Positions 57,618-64,000 of a DNA stretch of 64,000 nucleotides are shown here, piece by piece; position 1 is the stretch's first letter; each line of letters opens with the position of its first letter. Made by a program: the position numbers and the translations under genes. Below the pieces are notes generated by a model. That model made no database searches. It worked only from the letters and a program-made list of their open reading frames with translations, and had not been told where the DNA came from. Source of the stretch: Hippopus hippopus (Eukaryota; Mollusca; Bivalvia; Cardiida; Cardiidae); contig OX328103.1 in the NCBI GenBank assembly GCA_946811185.2, positions 28,254,172 to 28,318,171 on the forward strand, read 5' to 3'.

Positions 57618-57905
57618 TCTTTTTTCGGTGACAGATCGAAATTTATTTCATGTCGTGAACATCATCGGTAATATTTTCACGAGTTGTGCAGCCACTATTT
57701 ATTCTATTTATCAATTATAATTATTTCATGCGTTTAAACCCCCCCCCCCTTTTTTTGGGGGGGGGGGGGAAGTGGGGCTTTCCTCAAAATCTAGTACAGT
57801 TTGTTTGCGTACCCCCTCCACATAAGAACGCATTACACTATTACGTAAACCGTGAAAAATGTAGGGTAATTCTGCCTGAATTACGTCATATTTCCCTCTG
57901 GTTGA
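57618..57905 (+). repeat. Element G, second copy
   Basis: CAGATCGAAATTTATTTCAT, GTGAACATCATCGGTAATAT, a C-run/T-run/G-run block at 57739-57770, AAAATCTAGTACAGTTTG, TTACGTCATATTTCCCTCTG. Only one arm of the foldback remains. Confidence 0.68.
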
Positions 57906-57919
57906 ACGGCATCATTTAG

Positions 57920-58195
57920 CGGATGCTGTAGACCAAAGTTTTGACTGCCCTTTATGCGCAATTTGAGCTTGGCCTACGCCACTCGCAAAACATATTAAGA
58001 TGCCAACTGGATAATTTCTACTCATTTCGAAACCTACGAGCATATATCCACGGTCATTTTGACGGTAGAACAGCATCACGCAGCAGATGGTGTAAATCAC
58101 AGATCAGACTGCATGTTATGCGCATTCTGATCTAGATCTATGCCGCCCGCAAAAGCTATTCCGGTCCGGTAAGTTGCAATGAAAGATATTAATAC
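57920..58195 (+). repeat. Two family A' copies
   Basis: TAGACCAAAGTTTTGACTGC ... GGCCTACGCCACTCGCAAAA, then ATCACAGATCAGACTGCATG ... CTAGATCTATGCCGCCCGCA with a right flank to about 58195. Confidence 0.5.
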
Positions 58196-58615
58196 TTAAC
58201 TCGGAAGTGTTGGGCACGCCTAGGGTTTGCACCACACGGACAGATTGTCCGGATGCCGACTAAACAAATGATTCCTGGAATCATTTTTCTCTCCACAGCA
58301 CCGTCTGTGACTTTGTAAAACAATGTTGAAAACCAGTCAGATGCTCATATAATAATGTGTTGAGCCACAGTTTTATAGAATAAACATGGGAAATGTGGAC
58401 AGTTGCACTGGATGTAGCGAAGTAACTGATTGTGAATGAAAACTGTCTTGACATCAAACAAGCAACAATTGTATAACTGCTATTTGGCTAGAGATTCGTA
58501 ATATCATTATACAAGAATTGCGTGATTTGTACGGAGTACGTGACAACAAACATTATACGAGTATGACGTGCAGATTGAAAAAAAAGCCTTACAGCGCTAG
58601 TGTACCGTTTTAGCT
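58196..58615. other. Intergenic sequence, nothing recognised
   Basis: About 420 bases; no gene or repeat assigned. Confidence 0.35.
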
Positions 58616-58619
58616 ACAT

Positions 58620-58700
58620 TATGAGGACAGCAGTAAAGATCAAGATCAGACTGTATACCCTCTGCACCTTCTGTGGAGTCTATTCTTTTATCTAAGCTGC
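58620..58700 (+). repeat. Family A' hairpin, degenerate
   Basis: AGTAAAGATCAAGATCAGAC with a worn partner (GAGTCTATTCTTTTATCTAA). Confidence 0.4.
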
Positions 58701-58859
58701 CAGATATGTTGTGAGATATCCTAGTTAACAGAATCCGTGAAATATACTTCCATGTATCTAGGTTCTCGTGCCCGTCTTGAAATGTCTTTGTCATTTACTT
58801 TTCGTTCTAGGTGTGAAGATTAATTCGCTACCACAAGAAATACTTTCAGGGAGAACCAT

Positions 58860-59040
58860 CTTAACTTAAAGCATTTCCAGACGACAATTAAGGTGTGGCT
58901 AAGCAAAGAATAAAAAGAGCAGAAAACATTGTAGGAAATGGAGAAAATGCTGATTACCAGCATTTCCGCCTTTTTCCACAACGTTTTTAAAAGCCTTTCA
59001 CATTAGAGTCCTTAACACATAGGCTTGGTTAGTGAAAGGG
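58860..59040 (-). repeat. Family B MITE
   Basis: TTTCCAGACGACAATTAAGG, hairpin GGAGAAAATGCTGATTACCA/GCATTTCCGCC, ends TTAGTGAAAGG. Confidence 0.65.
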
Positions 59041-59114
59041 ATATCTTTGGTTTGCAGAATATGATTTACTACCACAGTTTTATCTGCGGTTTTACTAGTA
59101 TATCACATAAGATA

Positions 59115-59160
59115 TCCCAACAATGTAGGGCCAAGATCAGACTGCATTGTCCCCAAAAAG
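59115..59160 (+). repeat. Family A' half hairpin
   Basis: GGGCCAAGATCAGACTGCAT then CCCCAAAAAGGGACC. Confidence 0.35.
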
Positions 59161-59194
59161 GGACCTTAAATCATACAAAGCATTTTAAGGGTCT

Positions 59195-59417
59195 ATCCCT
59201 TTACTCTAACAATCCCGAGTTTTATCGATCCGGAGGGAGAAAAAAATTTAAATCATTTCGAGAAAATACTAATAACAGGAATTTTCTCCGTTTTTCCAAA
59301 AAATGATGTCTATCTTTTCAAAAACAAATTCCGTCATTTCAGTCACATTTAATTTGTCGTCTGCAAAAGCTTTAAGTTTTGACAAGTCAAAAATTGTGTC
59401 GTTTTGTAAAGGTTTAA
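59195..59417 (+). repeat. Family B MITE, degenerate
   Basis: ATCCCTTTACTCTAACAATC start, hairpin half AATAACAGGAATTTTCTCCG, TTTGTCGTCTGCAAAAGCTT, GTGTCGTTTTGTAAAGGTTT. Confidence 0.6.
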
Positions 59418-59508
59418 ATTCTGTACAGGACGGAAAAGCAGCTTATAAACTGGGCGTGGATAGTATATAAGTACTGAAGTATACTGATAAAACAATCATG
59501 GCGAATAG

Positions 59509-59686
59509 ATGGCAAGCAACGCAAACAAAGAGAACCGGAAGTGTATCGAATCTGTACTCAGTGTTGAACACGCTTACATTGCAGAACATGCCGAGCTCGA
59601 AAGGAAAGTTTTTGAGGAAACGAGGATCCGGTCGAGGTTCCGGAAGATTGAGCCTGCAATCCAGCAAAAGCCAGGATTCAAGAATC
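59509..59686 (+). CDS. Unknown-protein exon 1
   Basis: MASNANKENRKCIESVLSVE start, 59 codons plus one base; strong donor GTAAGT. Confidence 0.5.
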
Positions 59687-62080
59687 GTAAGTCATTTCTT
59701 GTTCATTTTTGTTTTTTCAGTAAAATCTTTGAAATTCAAATATTCGAATATTCCAACACTCAAATATTAAATGATTCGAGTATTGAATAAATCGAATAAT
59801 TCGGGCTTAACTCTTTCAGTGCCAAATAAATAAACCCGACCTCTTTCGACGGCTCTAAATACAATCCATTTAAACTTACAAAGATTTTGATTGTATAGGC
59901 TTAACCACACAAGCGGACGGTATAGATCAAAGATCAGACTGCACGTTCTGTGCAGTCTGATCTTTGATCTATGCCGTCAGCAAAAGTCACTGTTTTCGGT
60001 TATGGCGCCGAAAAGGTTAATCCTTACCACACGAAAGGAATCAAGACTCAATCAAACTGAAAGCATATGCAGACGACAAAGTCATTAAAGATTCGAAGAT
60101 TATTTTAGTCTATAAAATGATACTGTGTGAAAAGGAGAAAATGCTTCTCACCAGCAGTCTTCTCCCTTTTCCAACAATGTCTTCTAAATAAGATCTAAAA
60201 TTTTCATGGTCGTTGAAAAAGTGGAATATTCGATGAAGGCGTAACACTTTAACAGATGTCAAAATTTTACACGTGTCCAGTTATGGAAGTATTTGAAGTC
60301 GATAAATCCATTGCGCCTCAATCGGTGTGTTACATCTTTGCAAGGACAGAAAATATTGTGGCAATAGCAGAAAACGGTAAACATAGACATAGACATACTT
60401 TATTACGTACACATATATATGTATCTTGCAATACAAAAAATAATTTTACCATACCTGTGATCATGTGACATGTACAATAACAACCCCATAGAATCTAACA
60501 AAAACACATTTCTACGATTTTACAAAAAATATTGAGAACAAAAGGAGATACGAAAATGAGTAACCTAGAGGGGGTGGTCGCTGAGCGTGAAACGGACATT
60601 ATAAATTGGCATTTTGGACTTTATCTTTGGTATCTTCAGAAAAAATGAAATAGAATAAGATGGAAAACGAGACATATAATTGCTCGAAAACAGTGTTGAG
60701 CAAGGCGAATACAATGCATAATGTAAAACGACTTACAACATTCCGTTGCCATTTTAGAGGCACTAATCAAATTACTCAATTTGAAAACAATGCAATTTAA
60801 AATGTTACGCAATGAAACATACAATTTAAAACTTTTTCCTGTCCCAGCATCGTTTCTTTAAGTTCATGAAAAACGTGGAAAAGGGTGAACTCGTTACTTT
60901 GTTGTCTTGTGTTGGGACACGTTTCTTTATATTCCTTAAATTCATTACAGTTCGTGACCATTTTCTTTTTTCAACATCATCATACCCTTCTCTCTTTCCC
61001 TCTCTCTCTCAGAGAATGTTGTTGTTGTTGTTGTTGTCTTTAATTGGAAAAAAAAAACTGCCAAAACTTTAAATTAGTGAAGTTCATGGCACCAGTATTA
61101 CTCGTGCAGCATTGATAAATCTACTTATAAGTTACAAATGCATACATATATATTTGTAATATAATTCTGTTACCCGGGCAGTACGAGTGAAATTAGAGAC
61201 TCTCTAACCAGTAAACTGACATAATATTTTTAAGTAAATATCAGATTGAGATAGCATGTGTATTGCGTATGTCATTTTAGACCAATCAAAAAAAAAAAAA
61301 AGGATTGCGATACGTGTGACGTATCACAACCAACCAGAAATCGTATCTTTTTTTTTTTGCGATTGCCATAACGATTTAGGCCTAAACTCCATACGGAGTC
61401 GGAATTTTATTTTAAAAAATAATCTTAAACGGTACGACTGCAAAACAAGCTTCGCTGGTTATATGCAGTTGAATGGGAAAAGCGATCCGTTAGAAATAAT
61501 ACAACAGTGGGACCAGGAGAAAGTGCCATGTCTAGTTGATCGACTAGCCCTAAACGGACCGGTAGGCGGAGCCAAAAGCGGGGCACTGTCATATCTGCAG
61601 ACCAATATCATTAAACGAAGATCAGGTAATCGCTGTTTTAAAAATTAATTATTCTCATCTGGTACAGAGCACATAATCAATGGAAAACGAGAGTTTTTGT
61701 CTTGAAGCAGATCTCTTTTAATTCATTAATCCTTCGGCTGCTAAGCGCGACTCACTGACCTTTTGCGGACAGCGTAGATTAAGATCAGACTGCACAGAAC
61801 GTGCAGTCTGATCTTAGATCTACACTGTCCGGTAAGGAGAAATCTTTCCTCCAAAAATACCTTTCAAATAGCAATATTTGGAGTTTTTACTATCGGCTGG
61901 AAAGTTTCATTATTTAGCAGGATAAGGGTTAAGTAACAAGCAATTTTCCCATTGTCACTTTTTTTTCAAAGCTATTCATAGATACAATCTTTATTTACGT
62001 TGATCGTCCCTACTTTGCAGGAACGCTTTTAAAAAAACTTCTGCTGTAAATTTGTTTCAGGAAGCAAAGATTGGAAATAA
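59509..62080 (+). CDS. Three-exon gene, 147-residue protein of unknown family
   Basis: Exons 59509-59686, 61380-61625 and 62061-62080. The joins C|GC (Arg) and G|GA (Gly) are both in phase; donors are C|GTAAGT and G|GTAATC; acceptors are a T-rich tract ending GATTTAG and ATTTGTTTCAG. Stop TAA at 62078-62080; AATAAA at 62154-62159. The N-terminal third is charged and helical (VEHAYIAEHAELERKVFEET), the middle is basic (RSRNFILKNNLKRYD), and the last third reads WDQEKVPCLVDRLALNG and ALSYLQTNIIKRR. No signal peptide or membrane segment; probably cytosolic or cytoskeletal. An alternative start at 59498 in another frame gives 63 open codons to the same donor but does not phase with the T-tract acceptor. 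A TATATAAG lies at about 59465, close to the start. I do not recognise the family. Confidence 0.55.
59807..60020 (+). mobile_element. Family A' MITE, full length reference copy
   Basis: TTAA at 59807-59810 and 60017-60020. Termini TTAACTCTTTCAGTGCC and GGCGCCGAAAAGGTTAA. Perfect-looking hairpin at about 59922-59980 with tip CTGCACGTTCTGTGCAG. Shares the core of family A but no other part. Confidence 0.82.
60017..60244 (-). repeat. Family B MITE sharing a TTAA with A'
   Basis: TTAATCCTTACCACACGAAA begins at the same TTAA that ends the A' element; hairpin AGGAGAAAATGCTTCTCACC; ends near GAAGGCGTAAC. Confidence 0.7.
60245..61379. other. Intron sequence, no named repeat
   Basis: Contains a (GTT)n microsatellite at 61018-61037 and AT-rich DNA; TGTGACGTATCACAAC at 61315-61330. 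Confidence 0.4.
61380..61625 (+). CDS. Unknown-protein exon 2
   Basis: Follows a 12-base T tract and GATTTAG. 82 codons with no stop; donor ATCAG|GTAATC. Confidence 0.55.
61726..61932 (-). mobile_element. Family A MITE, full length
   Basis: TTAA at 61726-61729 and 61929-61932. CTTCGGCTGCTAAGCGCGAC, near-perfect hairpin around GACTGCACAGAACGTGCAGT, TTTACTATCGGCTGGAAAGT, TTTAGCAGGATAAGGG. It lies in the last intron of the unknown gene. Confidence 0.83.
62061..62080 (+). CDS. Unknown-protein terminal exon
   Basis: Six residues (GSKDWK, Gly codon split) then TAA after acceptor TTTGTTTCAG. Short, but phase, acceptor and nearby poly(A) signal agree. Confidence 0.45.
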
Positions 62081-62153
62081 TTGAGGCTGCAAATACAATT
62101 TCCATGGAGACGGAAAAAACACGAGTGCAATAATCGTGGTTAACAAAAAATGA

Positions 62154-62159
62154 AATAAA
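62154..62159 (+). promoter_or_regulatory. Likely poly(A) signal
   Basis: AATAAA 74 bases after the stop of the three-exon gene. Confidence 0.5.
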
Positions 62160-62179
62160 CAAGTATAAATCTCAGTTGA

Positions 62180-63020
62180 TATCGAAACTGGAAATAACTA
62201 GACATTTCTTCGTAATGAGTGCGTGGGAAGATGATGCTGCTTCGACATATTCTTCAGGGGGCCTTGGTAAATTCGAGCATTATTTTGGGATGCCACAGAC
62301 GTGTTCTTCACAGAATTTTTGTTGTGACTTGTTCTTGAGATTCCCAGGGCACTATCAGTCAGGGTCCAGGGCATGATCCTTTGGAGAACTCCTGGCGTTA
62401 GTCTTAGGTCTTTGGGGGGTACTTATCACATAATAATTTTATACGCAGTTTTTGACGTCAATTCATACGCATTCCTAGCAACTGTATAGTCCTACTTATA
62501 TATACGAGTACCATAAATCTATTTCTTTAAATGTAGAAGACATACAATAATAAAACTATACCTGACAAATTTCAAAGCTTTAATACTTTGAGTAATAGGC
62601 AACCGTGATGGTCCTATCGCCACTTTTGTTCGTAAACTACACGGGTGTAAGTTATTATGTTACTTCGAAGGATCTGTTTGTAATAACAACCCATAAAGTT
62701 GGCTATTAAGATTTTTACAATCTTACTAAAATTAAAAAAAAATCACTGAATTCAGAATGGAAATTTTGTTCTTCGTATTTCCTTTATGTTACACGTAGCC
62801 TCTCACGTTATTTTATATCTTGCGTCGGAATATATCAAAAGCTTAAGAGAATTTCACATGACCAATAATTTCTGTCGATCATGTGGAATCGTACTCAAGT
62901 ACGAGTTGGTACATGTATGATGACGTCATAATCTGTTCTCACTACAAACAGACGGAGTTCCCGAGTTCAAAACGACTATCCCGTTATCTAAACGTTAAAA
63001 TCGCACGATTTTTCAGACTT
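62180..63020. other. Intergenic sequence, nothing recognised
   Basis: A 66-codon open frame at 62176-62376 has no recognisable product. TGACGTCATAATC at about 62920. Confidence 0.35.
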
Positions 63021-63024
63021 ACAG

Positions 63025-63400
63025 ATATATCTTTATCTATACTCGTATTCAGCCAGTTTTTAAACCCATTTAACCATTATTATACCTAACTAACTTCGTT
63101 CTTAAATCCTCATGCCAAATGTTGCCCCTGACGCTTGCAAGGTTGCATAGATTACGACAGATAGAAAATGCATTTCATTTCTCCGAAGGCCATCGAAGAA
63201 ATCACTGATGTGACATTTTCGGTTTCAGATCGAAGATTTCCAATATAATTATGTTTTTATCTCTTACACCATATACATCGATAATTTATCTATATTTACT
63301 CAGCTGACTAAACTCTATACCAGTTTACAGTCCTTCAAATTTTAACAGCGTTTTTTTTTCTGGCTGTAAGGGGGTATCTTTAACTGTCATGTTTCTTTAC
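63025..63400 (+). repeat. Repeat J, copy 2
   Basis: TCTATACTCGTATTCAGCCA, GCATAGATTACGACAGATAG, ACACCATATACATCGATAAT, TTTATCTATATTTACTCAGC, CTTCAAATTTTAACAGCGTT parallel 34787-35160 in the same order. Confidence 0.7.
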
Positions 63401-63499
63401 GGTCGTAGAGAAAACAAAACGCATTTAATGATATTTATAATGCTGAACAAGAAGTTTTGATTTCAGGCACTTTTAGAACCTTAAAACTTAATCTTAATT

Positions 63500-63522
63500 G
63501 ACCGACCGACCGACCGACGGAC
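63500..63522 (+). repeat. Short (GACC)n microsatellite
   Basis: GACCGACCGACCGACCGACG. Confidence 0.85.
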
Positions 63523-63599
63523 TTTGGTTTATCTTATTCTTATCTACATGAATTTTATACAAGTCAGTATACAGATTCACACATTGCATTTGTTTCTTT

Positions 63600-63662
63600 T
63601 ACCAGAACATTTTTCAAATTAGACAAATCTAAAACTGTGTCGTCTGGTATAAAGGCTTAAGT
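63600..63662 (+). repeat. Family B right end
   Basis: TTTTCAAATTAGACAAATCT and GTGTCGTCTGGTATAAAGGC. Confidence 0.5.
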
Positions 63663-63929
63663 AAAAGGAGTGAATACTGGGAATAGTATTGATACGCAAT
63701 TGCTCCGTATCTTTTTCGGCATTTAAGAATTAATTTCCTTCCTTGTTCTTCAAAATGGTCTTTCTTGTGGATTACTATGATTTTAGGTACATACAGTGCT
63801 TACGTGCTTATCCATGACTCGGATACCGCCTGCTGAATTAATTAGATACACCTTTGTTAACGGGGGGAAGGAAAATAAGAGCTAAAATATTGCCATTACA
63901 AGAGTAGCTTTTGCCAGTATATGTTTAAA

Positions 63930-64000
63930 AATAGTGTAAAGTGTAAATCCAAGATCAGACTGCACATTCTGTGCAGCCTGATCCTGATCTATACTGGCCG
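63930..64000 (+). repeat. Family A/A' hairpin, cut by window end
   Basis: AAGTGTAAATCCAAGATCAG with partner GTGCAGCCTGATCCTGATCT; tip CTGCACATTCTGTGCAG. Confidence 0.6.

Noticed and set aside
59498..59686. Alternative start MANRWQATQTKR for the three-exon gene
   Set aside because: Ends in phase 0 at the donor and does not fit the strong T-tract acceptor; the 59509 frame does. Not fully excluded.

Overview
The window looks like nuclear DNA of a marine bivalve, most likely a heterodont clam or mussel. The evidence is AT-rich sequence, intron-split metazoan genes with canonical GT/AG splice sites, tRNA-derived SINEs with CAATCAATC-type tails, decayed mariner and Tc1 copies, and an extreme density of short palindrome-bearing MITEs. 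The species call is an inference from the style of the repeats.

Genes, all on the + strand. (1) 838-19591: the last eleven coding exons of an SLC6-type Na+/Cl- coupled transporter. All splice phases agree and TM3 to the C-terminus is present; TM1-2 lie upstream of the window. Several gate and chloride-site positions are non-canonical, and the tail ends in a PDZ-ligand-like TRL. (2) 37261-41085: a complete three-exon, 205-residue four-pass membrane protein with the claudin W-GLW-C-C signature. (3) 47581-57023: a tentative two-exon gene for a small basic protein. (4) 59509-62080: a well-phased three-exon gene for an unrecognised 147-residue protein with a poly(A) signal. A CpG-rich, promoter-like patch with TCTCGCGAGA lies at 27630-27850 with no clear gene attached.

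The rest of introns and intergenic space is mostly repeats. I use these working names. Family A (about 210 bp, TTAA ends) and A' (same hairpin core, different ends). Family B (about 225 bp, TTAA ends, 67-nt hairpin). Family C (about 270-300 bp, termini like ATGAGCCATGCTCTG, one hairpin near one end). Family D (about 210-260 bp, termini like GGCCTGCAACACGCG, usually two hairpins). E (about 107-bp unit, always a dimer beside B). F, G and I (foldback elements). H (piggyBac-like, TTAA ends). J (about 350-bp dispersed repeat). S-A and S-B (tRNA-derived SINE families). Two 1327-bp mariners sit in inverted orientation at 2016-3342 and 50862-52188, and a Tc1-like transposase pseudogene at 48571-49526.

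The most interesting structure is in the repeats. Families A, C and D share the same 11+5+11-nt hairpin tip with compensatory base-pair changes although the rest of each element differs. Two hybrid elements join B and C at their hairpin centres in reciprocal arrangement. Two nested insertions give clean TTAA target duplications. One family B element has been amplified into a tandem array of about 194-bp units at 29827-31005.
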